Positions 19,002 through 27,507 of a stretch of DNA of 64,000 nucleotides are shown here, piece by piece (the stretch's first letter is position 1; every line of letters begins with the position of its first letter). Origin of the DNA: Butyrivibrio sp. NC3005 (GTDB lineage Bacteria > Bacillota > Clostridia > Lachnospirales > Lachnospiraceae); contig NZ_AUKC01000015.1 in assembly GCF_000424545.1 (NCBI RefSeq), positions 1 to 64,000 of the forward strand, given 5' to 3'. Under the pieces are notes generated by a model. The model saw only the letters and a program-made list of their open reading frames with translations. It was not told the DNA's origin and searched no databases. Position numbers and translations under genes: made by a program.

Positions 19002-19030
19002 TTTTCTCCCTCGAAGTTACAAGTAAACCT

Positions 19031-19492
19031 TTAAGTACCTGACCAGTAATTAATAAGCTCTCGCATCTTTACTATTGTAGCATGAATAACACCATTGCGA
19101 ACACCTTCTGCCCATACTCTTCCTTTTGTATTTCCTTCCAGGACATACTTTGAAATAATACCCATCAGGTCTTCCATTTGCATAATCTGTGCTTTCTCTA
19201 TAAAAGACAATTCATCTTTACAAGTTTCAAGCCCATTTCTGCGATAAACATAGACATAATTACGATCCATTTTTCCTGTTGCCATTGCAGTCTTCACAAA
19301 TGATAGAAGATTAGAATCATATACTGGAAACGGAATAGTGTGTTCCATCTGTGCTCCGCCATAATCATTGGCAACGGACTGATCAATATTCTGCGATAGC
19401 CATGGCAAATAAGCTGCCATTTGAGAAACAGGTTCTTTATACTTGTTAATAATATCTTCAATACTGTTCTCATGAAAATCGACATCTGACAT
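19031..19492 (-). CDS. Hypothetical protein in a tetR operon
   Basis: A 153-residue soluble protein that I do not recognise by family name. It is rich in aromatic residues and has a conserved-looking C-terminus (VWAEGVRNGVIHATIVKMRELI). There is no signal peptide, membrane segment or metal motif. The start was set at MSDVDFHENS, which has AGGAAGG 8 nt upstream; a longer reading adds an improbable 30-residue hydrophobic head without a ribosome site. It precedes the tetR-type gene by 29 bp and probably shares its regulation. Confidence 0.7.
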   Translation of the reverse strand: MSDVDFHENSIEDIINKYKEPVSQMAAYLPWLSQNIDQSVANDYGGAQMEHTIPFPVYDSNLLSFVKTAMATGKMDRNYVYVYRRNGLETCKDELSFIEKAQIMQMEDLMGIISKYVLEGNTKGRVWAEGVRNGVIHATIVKMRELINYWSGT

Positions 19493-19593
19493 AACTACGC
19501 CTTCCTGTCCATGCTTCCGGACTATTATAGCAATTACAAATAAAAAAGTATATGGGACGAATTTCCAAATATTTGCCCTCAAAAGGTGTCATT

Positions 19594-19612
19594 TTTGAAC
19601 AAACGTTCTAAA
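19594..19612. promoter_or_regulatory. Probable TetR-type operator
   Basis: A dyad TTGAAC-AAAC-GTTCTAA (core GAAC-N4-GTTC), about 100 nt upstream of the 19492 start. TetR/AcrR sites are often of this kind. Assignment to the adjacent regulator is inference. Confidence 0.55.
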
Positions 19613-19726
19613 TATAAGTATTACAGCTAACTTCTGCACGCTTCCTGCATTAAGTTTACTTACTATTCGATTTTTTTTGCTTACTTCGATAACAGAATAT
19701 ACACCTTATAAACATTTATTCGGTAG

Positions 19727-19755
19727 TTTTCAATTTAAATTAAGCGTATTATAAT
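19727..19755 (+). promoter_or_regulatory. Candidate promoter for the vanZ-like gene
   Basis: TTTTCA, a 17-nt spacer, then TATAAT. The leader would be about 125 nt. Confidence 0.45.
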
Positions 19756-19887
19756 AGAATATCGTTTAATTTTAAAAGTTTAAGCTGCTTTTTAGAATTT
19801 ATTTATTTTTCAATTAAAAATATTTGGGTTATCAAAAGATTTTTTCAATTGGATTACATTTTTATGTTTTTAAGAGGGAGAGTTTTC

Positions 19888-20406
19888 ATGATAAACACAT
19901 TAAAACAAAAAATCCAGTATCACAGACAGCTTTTTAACCTGCTGTCTTTTGTTCCTATGCTGTGTATGGCATACATTATTTTCTCTTTTTCTGCACAAAA
20001 TGCGGATGAATCCTGTGAACTAAGCTATGGTTTTGGATATGAGTTTATTAGTGGAGTATGCAGAATTTTAAAACTTTCATTCTCAAGTGAAAAGATTGCG
20101 CAAATAACCTATAACACTCAATACCTTTTAAGAAAATGCGCGCACATGACAGAGTATTTTGTTTTCACGCTTACAGTAATACTTCCGTTATACGTAAACA
20201 AGTTCAAGGCAAAGCAAATTTGCATCTTCGCATTTATTATATCTGTAATGTACGCATCACTTGACGAATTTCACCAGACTTTTGTACCAGGAAGATCTGG
20301 ACAGATAAGTGATGTATTTATAGATAGCATAGGAATTGCAGCTTCTGTTTTTTTCTTCCATGTGGTTCTTTCCATGGAAAAAGCTGCAATTAACAAAAAC
20401 CTATAG
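19888..20406 (+). CDS. VanZ-like membrane protein
   Basis: A 172-residue protein with four or five membrane segments. VanZ-family signatures are visible: FSFSAQNADES after the first helix, LRKCAHMTEYF in the middle, and SLDEFHQTFVPGRSGQISDVFIDSIG near the end. VanZ of enterococci gives low-level teicoplanin resistance, but most family members have no known role. The ATG at 19888 has AAGAGGGAG 7 nt upstream; an in-frame TTG 39 nt earlier has none. The stop codon TAG lies in the CTATAG that precedes repeat B copy 2. Confidence 0.85.
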   Translation: MINTLKQKIQYHRQLFNLLSFVPMLCMAYIIFSFSAQNADESCELSYGFGYEFISGVCRILKLSFSSEKIAQITYNTQYLLRKCAHMTEYFVFTLTVILPLYVNKFKAKQICIFAFIISVMYASLDEFHQTFVPGRSGQISDVFIDSIGIAASVFFFHVVLSMEKAAINKNL

Positions 20407-20423
20407 ATTATTGTTTTTATATA

Positions 20424-20571
20424 GTCCGTTTTACTGTTTGTATATTTCGTCGCAGACACGCTTTCGCTTGATTATAAACGTAGTGGTACGTAATGCGCTA
20501 GAAAACAGCGCATAAGTACCAACGTTTATAAACAGTTCTGCTCATGAAATATTACAAGCCAGTAAAACTCA
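20424..20571 (+). repeat. Repeat family B, copy 2
   Basis: A 148 bp copy of the 8393-8540 element. The outer stem is now GTTTTACTG / CAGTAAAAC and the inner stems GGTAC / GTACC and ATGCGCT / AGCGCAT, so pairing is kept although the sequence changed on both arms. It lies 17 nt after the vanZ-like stop. Confidence 0.9.
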
Positions 20572-20595
20572 TCTATCAAATATAAAAAACAAAAA

Positions 20596-20726
20596 TCTAT
20601 AGGTTCTTGTTTTCATCAGGAAAATCAAGAACCGTACCAGACCAAAATTTGTCGTTAAGACAAATTTTGTCCTGCGAAGCAGGATTCTTGCTGATGATTA
20701 TCCTAAATCTCAGCAAGAAGTCATAG
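20596..20726 (+). repeat. Repeat family C, copy 2
   Basis: A 131 bp copy with perfect right-end stem TTCTTGCTGA / TCAGCAAGAA and CCTGC-GAA-GCAGG hairpin. It follows B copy 2 directly, with no A unit between, through AAAAATCTATAG. TTTTTT begins at its right edge (20727), just before the stop of the opposing HAD gene. Confidence 0.9.
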
Positions 20727-20730
20727 TTTT

Positions 20731-21546
20731 TTACTCCTGTACAATACTAAGCATTTCCTTAATATCACCTGACTCGATTATATAAGGCCTATATCCTTCA
20801 AAATGATCATCTATGATTCTTTTCATCCTTGCCTTTCTTTCAGTAAGGCTTAATTTGTCTGTGTTAAGAAATATGCTGTCGACTTTACAGGATGCAGAAA
20901 CTCCAATATCTGACTGAAAATCGTTTCCAACCATTATACTTTCTTCCGGATTACATTCCTGTTCCTGCAAAAGTTTTTTCATAAACTGAGGCTGTGGTTT
21001 GCGCATTCCTTCATCTGAAGATATATAAATCGCATCAAAATAATCCATAAGTCCCGCTTCTTCTAATTCTGCCATAGTAAAAAGATGCTGGGCGTTGGAT
21101 AACAGATAAATCTTTCCTCCGTTTTCTTTTAATGTCTTAAGGGTAGAAATCGTATGTGGAAAAAGTTTTAACTTTTTTCTGGATAAAGCTCTGAACGTAT
21201 TTGCTATCACTTTAACCCATTCACTTTTTTCTAAATCCTCAAGTTGCATTGCAGCAACTTTTTCCATGCATGCATGATGAGCTGGAGCATTTATTAAAAG
21301 CTTAGATAAAACTGTCTCAATCTTTATCTCAGGATAGTTAATGCACATTTTAAAAGAAAGTTCCTGTTCTTCTTCTCTACACAAATCAAAATACTGTTGC
21401 TGCATTTGCTCAGGCTTATAATCGGCTCCATATGCGCTATAGATTTTTGTCATCTGACTCCAAAATGCATTATCATTTTCATCAGTATGAATATCAACAA
21501 GTGTTCCATACAAATCAAAAATATAGTTTTTATATTTTAATTTCAT
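20731..21546 (-). CDS. HAD superfamily hydrolase
   Basis: A 271-residue haloacid-dehalogenase-fold phosphatase. Motif I is FDLYGTLVDI (nucleophile Asp), motif II LSNAQ, motif III the Lys in GMRKPQP, and motif IV MVGNDFQSDI. A helical cap lies between motifs I and II (about 20-110). The substrate is unknown; the place downstream of an amylase and malEFG suggests a sugar phosphate or general housekeeping role. The start at MKLKYKNYIF has GGAG 6 nt upstream, 11 nt past the amylase stop; two upstream ATGs overlap that stop. It ends just beside repeat C. Confidence 0.85.
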   Translation of the reverse strand: MKLKYKNYIFDLYGTLVDIHTDENDNAFWSQMTKIYSAYGADYKPEQMQQQYFDLCREEEQELSFKMCINYPEIKIETVLSKLLINAPAHHACMEKVAAMQLEDLEKSEWVKVIANTFRALSRKKLKLFPHTISTLKTLKENGGKIYLLSNAQHLFTMAELEEAGLMDYFDAIYISSDEGMRKPQPQFMKKLLQEQECNPEESIMVGNDFQSDIGVSASCKVDSIFLNTDKLSLTERKARMKRIIDDHFEGYRPYIIESGDIKEMLSIVQE

Positions 21547-21557
21547 TCTTTGCTCCA

Positions 21558-23141
21558 TCATCTAAGAATAATAATTGACTGTTTAGGTAGTGTAATTGAT
21601 TTATCACTCATGTCAACTACATCTTCAAAATTCAGTGTAAGAGAAAATTTCATTTTCATGTTTGCAAATTTTTGAGATGAAATGTCAAGAATCTTTGCTT
21701 TATCACTTAAGTTGTAGCATATAGCAACTTTTTTTCCGTTCCACTCTTTAAATGCAACAGCAAGATCCTTATCACTTAGTTCCTCGCAAACTTCAAATTT
21801 GCCTCTGGCAATTTCAGGATTAGTATTTCTCATAAAAAGAGCTCTTTTATAGTAATTCCAGATAGAGTTTACGTTTTCTTCCTGTTCCTTTACTGAAGGG
21901 AAAGATTGTTTTGCATTTTTTTCTGCATTTTCGGGTGGATTACATATTCCTTTGGTATCTTTGTCAGACCAAATCATAGGAAGTCTTTTATTCTCATCAT
22001 TTTGTCCAAAGCTCTTCATTCCCACTTCTTCGCCATAGTAAACAAACGGACTTCCCCCCATAGTCATCAGAATTCCTGCTGCCATTTTCAAGTCATCTTC
22101 GTTACACATAAGATTATTAGCGACTCTAACCTGATCGTGATTTGTCAAAAAAGGAGCATCAATATAATCTTTATACACTTCTCCATATACCTTCTCATCT
22201 TCTGCAAAGGACTTAATAAGCTTTAATGCATCATATTTTCCTCTTGCAGCCTTTACAATCACACCTTCTGTACTAGAATCCGGAAAATTGAACATGCTCG
22301 GAGTTTTACTTTCATAATACGAAGCAATTACTGATTTTCCAGCCCATACTTCTGAAACCATATAAAAATCCGGATTTTGCTTCCTGCAATATTCATAAAT
22401 ATCACTAAGCGTTTTTTTATTAATTTCTTGGTTCTTATCATCATAGTGGAGTGCTGCATCCATTCTGAATCCATCAACTCCTTTTTTTATCCAGAAATCA
22501 GATATTTTTTCAAACTCTTTTTTGACATTTTCATTAGAAACATCCAAATCAGGCATTTCTGACCAGAAACTTCCTTCATAATACCAGTTTGTTCCTTTAA
22601 CGTTATACCATGCATCACTTTCTTTTTTCTTAGAAAAATGATAGTAACCCGCATACGGGCACTTACTCTCGTCAATTTCTCCATCACCTATTGTTCTTAA
22701 ATAATCAGTAGCTTTAACAAACCACTCATGTTTTGATGATGTATGATTGAATACCATATCAATAATAATGCGAATTTTATTCTTATGACATTTTTTTACT
22801 AGGTTTTCAAAATCCTCCATTGTGCCATATTCATCACTTACCGCTTCATAATCTGTAACATCATATTTGTGGTAAGTTGTAGAAGGCATTATCGGCATTA
22901 GCCAAATTCCATTAAAACCTGTATCCCTAATATAGTCCAGTTTCTTGGCTACACCATTAAAATCTCCAATTCCATCATTATCTGAATCATAAAAGGAGCG
23001 TACAAATATTTCATAATAGTTTCTATAGTTATCATCTACTATATCTTGATCCGCTTTAAAAATTCCTTCTTCATATAAGCCCCATAAACCTATACCTAAC
23101 AGCAAAAAAACTAGTATAATTAGTAAATATACCTTTTTCAT
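21558..23141 (-). CDS. Membrane-anchored alpha-amylase family protein (GH13)
   Basis: A 527-residue glycoside hydrolase family 13 enzyme. An uncleaved-looking N-terminal membrane helix (about 4-22, no lipobox) would hold it outside the cell. The TIM barrel shows DMVFNHT, GFRMDAALH (nucleophile Asp), MVSEVWAG (acid/base Glu) and LTNHDQV (transition-state Asp). A short beta domain ends the protein. It probably cuts starch or maltodextrin to oligosaccharides imported by the adjacent malEFG transporter. The ATG has GAAGGA about 8 nt upstream; an in-frame TTG 15 nt earlier is less likely. A terminator sits between malG and this gene. Confidence 0.92.
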   Translation of the reverse strand: MKKVYLLIILVFLLLGIGLWGLYEEGIFKADQDIVDDNYRNYYEIFVRSFYDSDNDGIGDFNGVAKKLDYIRDTGFNGIWLMPIMPSTTYHKYDVTDYEAVSDEYGTMEDFENLVKKCHKNKIRIIIDMVFNHTSSKHEWFVKATDYLRTIGDGEIDESKCPYAGYYHFSKKKESDAWYNVKGTNWYYEGSFWSEMPDLDVSNENVKKEFEKISDFWIKKGVDGFRMDAALHYDDKNQEINKKTLSDIYEYCRKQNPDFYMVSEVWAGKSVIASYYESKTPSMFNFPDSSTEGVIVKAARGKYDALKLIKSFAEDEKVYGEVYKDYIDAPFLTNHDQVRVANNLMCNEDDLKMAAGILMTMGGSPFVYYGEEVGMKSFGQNDENKRLPMIWSDKDTKGICNPPENAEKNAKQSFPSVKEQEENVNSIWNYYKRALFMRNTNPEIARGKFEVCEELSDKDLAVAFKEWNGKKVAICYNLSDKAKILDISSQKFANMKMKFSLTLNFEDVVDMSDKSITLPKQSIIILR

Positions 23142-23154
23142 ATTCGAATCCTTC

Positions 23155-23186
23155 AAAAAAGGACGGCAGCCTGAGTGCTACCGCCC
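23155..23186 (-). terminator. Terminator between malG and the amylase gene
   Basis: A 10 bp stem (GGGCGGTAGC / GCTGCCGTCC, two G-U pairs) with a 6-nt loop and T6. The amylase ribosome site begins right after the T-run, so no separate promoter fits between; partial read-through from malEFG is likely. Confidence 0.85.
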
Positions 23187-23215
23187 GCTTATTAGTTTTA
23201 TAGTTTACAAAAATA

Positions 23216-24097
23216 TCAACCTTTAACTGCTCCGCCAGTAACACCTTCTACATAATACTTCTGTAATGCCATAAACAATAATGTTACCGGAACAGCTATC
23301 AGAACACCACCGGCACAGAATCTAGTGAAATATCCCTGATAATCGTTTGTATTAACCCAACGAGCCATAGCAACGGCGACGTTGTAACTCTTATCATGAC
23401 CAAATGCAATATAAGAGGCAAAAATATAGTCACACCATGGTCCCATGAATGCTGTAAGAGCCTGGTAAATAATAATAGGTTTAGAAAGAGGAACTATCAT
23501 CTGGAACATAATCTGTGCTCTTGTAGCTCCGTCAATTCTTGCTGCTTCATCCAATGCCTTCGGAATTGTATCAAAATATCCTTTACATACATAATATCCC
23601 ATACCAGAGCTTGCAACACTTACAAGGATAAGTCCAGGTACTGCACCGGCCTGAGTAAGTCCGAACTGTTTTAACAAAAAGTACAGACAAATCATCGAAA
23701 GGAATCCTGGAAACATTCCGAGGATAAGCCAAAATCTCATAAGAAGATCTCTGCATTTAAAGCGCATTCTTGAAAGTGCATAAGATACACACAAAATCAC
23801 GCAAGTCTGAAACAATGATACAAAGAATGCAATGATAATAGTATTCATGTACCATAAAAGAAAGTTTGTCTCCCCTGAAAACAGGAATTTGTAGTTATCA
23901 AGTGAAAACTGTTTAGGTACAAGATAGTTAACCATTCCGCCGTATTCTGTATCAAAAGAACGGAAGCTCTGAAGCACGATTCCTACAAAAGGAAACAGCC
24001 AGATAATACTCATAAGTATCAATATAATGTAAGCTACAATGTTACCTGCTCTTCTTTTAGCAGCCATTGAAGCAGTTTTTTCTTTTTTATTAGCCAT
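23216..24097 (-). CDS. malG: Maltodextrin ABC transporter permease MalG
   Basis: Inner permease subunit of a carbohydrate (CUT1) importer. The 293-residue protein has six membrane segments and the EAA loop that contacts the ATPase (ALDEAARIDGATRAQIMFQMIVPL, about residues 190-215). The C-terminus YYVEGVTGGAVKG is typical of MalG. The start codon overlaps the malF stop by 1 nt, so translation is coupled. No ATPase (malK/msmX) is in the window; such transporters often share one encoded elsewhere. Confidence 0.93.
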   Translation of the reverse strand: MANKKEKTASMAAKRRAGNIVAYIILILMSIIWLFPFVGIVLQSFRSFDTEYGGMVNYLVPKQFSLDNYKFLFSGETNFLLWYMNTIIIAFFVSLFQTCVILCVSYALSRMRFKCRDLLMRFWLILGMFPGFLSMICLYFLLKQFGLTQAGAVPGLILVSVASSGMGYYVCKGYFDTIPKALDEAARIDGATRAQIMFQMIVPLSKPIIIYQALTAFMGPWCDYIFASYIAFGHDKSYNVAVAMARWVNTNDYQGYFTRFCAGGVLIAVPVTLLFMALQKYYVEGVTGGAVKG

Positions 24098-25524
24098 TAT
24101 TGGAAGCCCTCCTCATCTTTTACAGAAGGAAGCATATTATAAACCTTACCAAATGTAATTGCAGTAACAAGGAATACCATAATACCGATGACTGCTGCCA
24201 TACAATAGTTAGTATCATTAACTGTCATCTTATAAAGCCATGTTACCAAAAGATCTGTCTGTCCGGCATTTCCTGCCATCTTCATAGATTGTGGACCGCC
24301 ACCAGACAAGAGATAAATAACGTTGAAGTTATTAAGATTGCCTGTAAACTGTGACAACAAGAACGGTCCTGTAACAAAGAGCATATATGGAAGTGTAATG
24401 TACCAGAACATCTGGAACGGATTTGCTCCGTCAATCTTGGCACTCTCATACAAATCTTCCGGAATATTCATTAAAAGTCCTGTAGCAATAAGCATAAGAT
24501 ATGGAATACCAATCCAAATATTAATTACTACAATTGTTATCTTTGCAAGTACTGGATCTGTCCAAAATGGTATTGCATCATCAATGATATGCATTCTTAA
24601 TAAAAATCCATTTATCAAACCATCGTTTGCAAAAAGCTTTGATATATAAAGTAATGAAACAAACTGTGGAACTGCGATTGTTAAAACCAAAATCGTTCTC
24701 CACATTTTTTTGAATCTTATTCCCTTTTTATTGATAAGCATAGCTACAGCAAGACCAAGGAAATAATCGATAAACGTTGCAAGTAAAGCCCAAAGGATGG
24801 TCCATCCTAATACTCTTACAAATGTTCCACCAAATCCATCTGTTGCAAATGAGAACAGATTTTTGAAATTCTGTAATCCAACCCATGTAAAAAGATTAGT
24901 CGGAGACTGATGATTCTTGTCATAATTTGTAAATGCTACACAAATCATGAATAAAATAGGAAGGACAGTAAAAAGGAACACACCAACTACAGGAAGTGTC
25001 ATAAGAGTCTTATCAAAGTTTTCATCAAGGAAAGATCTTATAAACTTCTTATTAGTAGGAAGCTTTTTTCCTGCAGAAATTAATTTTTCCTCTTCAGCAT
25101 TCTCACATATATTCAAATACCAAACGAGCAAAAACGCTACTACGATAATAATTGTTAAAACACCAAAAAGTAGAATCATAAAACTGTTATCACCATACAC
25201 TGTTTTACGTCCAACCTTTTTAGTTGCAACATTACCTAATGTAGTAATTCTAGTTAAATAGCCTAATCCTATTCCTTCTAAGCTTTCATTTCCTGGAAAA
25301 GCCATCTGAGGAACGAACATATAATATAAAAATGCTATTTCTGCTGCAAGAAAAGCAAGTCCTTTTACGATCTGACCGCGAAGCAGCGGACCAAATCCTA
25401 AAATAAGATAAGATATCTTTGTTTTCCAATCACCTTTAGCAAAGGTACTTCCTATCTTCTGAAATACTGTAAGAACAGCATTGCCTTTTTTCTTAGCAGA
25501 CGGATTTGAAACCGCACTTGCCAT
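24097..25524 (-). CDS. malF: Maltodextrin ABC transporter permease MalF
   Basis: The second permease subunit. At 475 residues it has an N-terminal extension with extra membrane segments (about 1-170) before the conserved core of six helices, as in other Firmicute MalF proteins. The EAA loop is DLYESAKIDGANPFQMFWYITLPYM (about 385-410). It lies between malE and malG. A strong hairpin in the malE-malF gap probably lowers permease expression relative to the binding protein. Confidence 0.93.
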   Translation of the reverse strand: MASAVSNPSAKKKGNAVLTVFQKIGSTFAKGDWKTKISYLILGFGPLLRGQIVKGLAFLAAEIAFLYYMFVPQMAFPGNESLEGIGLGYLTRITTLGNVATKKVGRKTVYGDNSFMILLFGVLTIIIVVAFLLVWYLNICENAEEEKLISAGKKLPTNKKFIRSFLDENFDKTLMTLPVVGVFLFTVLPILFMICVAFTNYDKNHQSPTNLFTWVGLQNFKNLFSFATDGFGGTFVRVLGWTILWALLATFIDYFLGLAVAMLINKKGIRFKKMWRTILVLTIAVPQFVSLLYISKLFANDGLINGFLLRMHIIDDAIPFWTDPVLAKITIVVINIWIGIPYLMLIATGLLMNIPEDLYESAKIDGANPFQMFWYITLPYMLFVTGPFLLSQFTGNLNNFNVIYLLSGGGPQSMKMAGNAGQTDLLVTWLYKMTVNDTNYCMAAVIGIMVFLVTAITFGKVYNMLPSVKDEEGFQ

Positions 25525-25550
25525 GGATTTTATCCTCCCGAAAATTTCTC

Positions 25551-25589
25551 AAAAGTGTACCGACAAAAATCGTCTGCCGGTACACTTTT
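25551..25589 (-). terminator. Hairpin between malE and malF (partial terminator)
   Basis: A perfect 12 bp stem (AAAAGTGTACCG / CGGTACACTTTT) with a 15-nt loop. On the minus strand only four T follow, so it should pass some transcripts, as is usual between a binding-protein gene and its permeases. Confidence 0.7.
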
Positions 25590-25640
25590 TTATTTGTTGC
25601 TATTTAAAAAACAGCGATTTATTACTAACTATTTTGCAAT

Positions 25641-26990
25641 TTATTTATTTACATAAGAATTGCATGTATCCTGGAACTTCTGAAGAGCCTTAAGAAGATC
25701 TTCATCACTTGTCTTGTCTGTAAGCTTTCCAGTAATAACATCATCACCAAGACCTGTAGCAAGTGACCAATAGTCACCAGGATACTGACCCTGAGGAATG
25801 TCAAGAAGAAGCTGCTCTGAAAGAGCTGAAAGAGCTTCGTTTGACTTTACAGCATCAGATTCCTGAGCCTTTAAGTTTGATGGTCCCCACTTAATTGCTT
25901 CATAACGAGCAAGCTGTACTTCTTCAGAGGAGAGATAGAATGCAAGATCATCACAAATCTGAAGTTTATCTGCATCTTCCTGTGGCTTTACACCAAGAAG
26001 CTTATAACCAGAGAAACCTGAAAGCTGATATGTCTTTCCATCAGCGCCTGTGAAAGATGGAAGTTTAGCACAAGCATAGTTGTCACCAAACATCTTCTTT
26101 ACAGCTTCAGCATCCCATGTTCCGTCTACTATTGCAGCTGCGTCTGTAGCCTTATCTGCAGAAGAACCATTCTGGAAAGCCTTAGACTTAGAAAGTTTAA
26201 TCATTTCTTTTAATGCAACTACACCTTTTTCGCTTGCATAGTCAACGTTGCAAGCTGTGAAGTTCCCCTGATCATCTGTATCATATGTAAGTGTGCAGCC
26301 AGTTCCGAAGAAGAATGATGGCTGATACCATCCAGAATTGATTTCATAATAAAAGTTCTTACCAGCAGCTTCGCAATCAGCTACAATCTTATCTATATCA
26401 GAAGGATCTTTTACTACACTCTTATCATAGTAAAGGAAATATCCGTTATCAGATGTAATAGGATAAGCATAAATTGTAGATCCAACTGTTGAAGCCTTTA
26501 TTGCACCTTCATCATTTGCAGACTTAACATCAGCTTCATAGTCTGGATTTACTGCTTCAAGAGCACCAGCTGTTACAAGACGAGCAATCTGATCCTGAGC
26601 AAATGTAAATACATCAGCACCAGCCTGTACATCTGTAAGCATGTTGGAAGCAGCATCTCCCTCTCCTACTGGCTCAACTGTAAAATTAACGCCTGCATAC
26701 TGAGGATATGCTGTTTTAAAGCTGTCAACCTGCTTTGTTGTAAAATCTACTGCATTATCAGCTACCCAAACTTTAACTTCCTTACCGTTATAAGTAGCTG
26801 GGTCTGTGCTGACTTCTGACTTTTCTTCAGTTTTATCATCAGAAGCAGAATCTTTATCATCAGCATTATTCTCAGTATTCTGAGCATTGTCAGATCCACC
26901 ATTTTCTGCTGGAGTAGATTTGCCGCAGCCAGCAAGCATTCCGGCTGTCATTGTCGTAGCAAGTAAAACCGTTAATACCTTCTTTTTCAT
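25641..26990 (-). CDS. malE: Maltodextrin-binding lipoprotein MalE
   Basis: Extracellular solute-binding protein of the CUT1 family, 449 residues. The signal peptide ends in the lipobox MLAGC (Cys about residue 22), followed by an acidic, Asn/Asp-rich linker (about 25-65) and the two-lobe binding fold. Sequence such as VKVWVADNA, FAQDQIARLVTAGALE and AIVDGTWDAE is like maltose/maltodextrin-binding proteins. The ligand is supported by the neighbouring amylase and malFG. The start has AAAGGAGAGG 5 nt upstream. The promoter and two dyads upstream point to control by the divergent lacI-type gene. Confidence 0.93.
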   Translation of the reverse strand: MKKKVLTVLLATTMTAGMLAGCGKSTPAENGGSDNAQNTENNADDKDSASDDKTEEKSEVSTDPATYNGKEVKVWVADNAVDFTTKQVDSFKTAYPQYAGVNFTVEPVGEGDAASNMLTDVQAGADVFTFAQDQIARLVTAGALEAVNPDYEADVKSANDEGAIKASTVGSTIYAYPITSDNGYFLYYDKSVVKDPSDIDKIVADCEAAGKNFYYEINSGWYQPSFFFGTGCTLTYDTDDQGNFTACNVDYASEKGVVALKEMIKLSKSKAFQNGSSADKATDAAAIVDGTWDAEAVKKMFGDNYACAKLPSFTGADGKTYQLSGFSGYKLLGVKPQEDADKLQICDDLAFYLSSEEVQLARYEAIKWGPSNLKAQESDAVKSNEALSALSEQLLLDIPQGQYPGDYWSLATGLGDDVITGKLTDKTSDEDLLKALQKFQDTCNSYVNK

Positions 26991-27011
26991 TTTATCCTCT
27001 CCTTTTCTTCC

Positions 27012-27022
27012 CGAAACTTTCG
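27012..27022. promoter_or_regulatory. Candidate operator in the malE leader
   Basis: An 11 bp palindrome CGAAA-C-TTTCG about 20 nt upstream of the malE start. LacI-type operators are usually palindromes of this size, although most have a CG centre. Confidence 0.35.
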
Positions 27023-27034
27023 TTTGTTAATTAT

Positions 27035-27064
27035 GTTGTACCACGTTTTGGTGATATTTGTCAA
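27035..27064 (-). promoter_or_regulatory. malE promoter with dyad between -35 and -10
   Basis: On the minus strand TTGACA, an 18-nt spacer and TACAAC. The spacer holds ACCA-AAACG-TGGT (27040-27052), a second possible binding site for the divergent LacI-type regulator. Confidence 0.55.
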
Positions 27065-27294
27065 TATTATTCATTTTTTTATTTAACCTTAGTTATGTTT
27101 CACAAAAATATGTCGCCAATTTTATTCATTTCTCTGATTTCTTTTCGTCATTTTTCGCAAACTATTGTTTTTTTCTCAGTAATCACTTATACTATTTATA
27201 CATTATGGTATGTCGCTTTAATAAAATATCGCTATTACGTTATTTTTCTTTGATTTATCGTAATATTATATTACTCTACGAAAAAAAGCGAATT

Positions 27295-27425
27295 TCTATA
27301 GGTTCTTGTTTTCATCAGGAAAATCAAGAACCGTAGCAGACCAAAATTTATCGTCAAGAGAAATTTTGTCCTGCGAAGCAGGATTCTTGCTGATGATTAT
27401 CCTAAATCTCAGCAAGAAGTCATAC
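27295..27425 (+). repeat. Repeat family C, copy 3 (solitary)
   Basis: A 131 bp copy of C with no A or B unit beside it, in the malE/lacI divergent region. The right-end stem TTCTTGCTGA / TCAGCAAGAA is perfect and is followed by TTTTTT. The AAAATTT-type stem is partly weakened by substitutions. Confidence 0.9.
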
Positions 27426-27507
27426 TTTTTTGCTTAATGCTTGCTTTTATATTAAAGTATTGGGTAATAAAGAAGCTATCGCTCATAGTATTCGCTGAAA
27501 GGAACAT

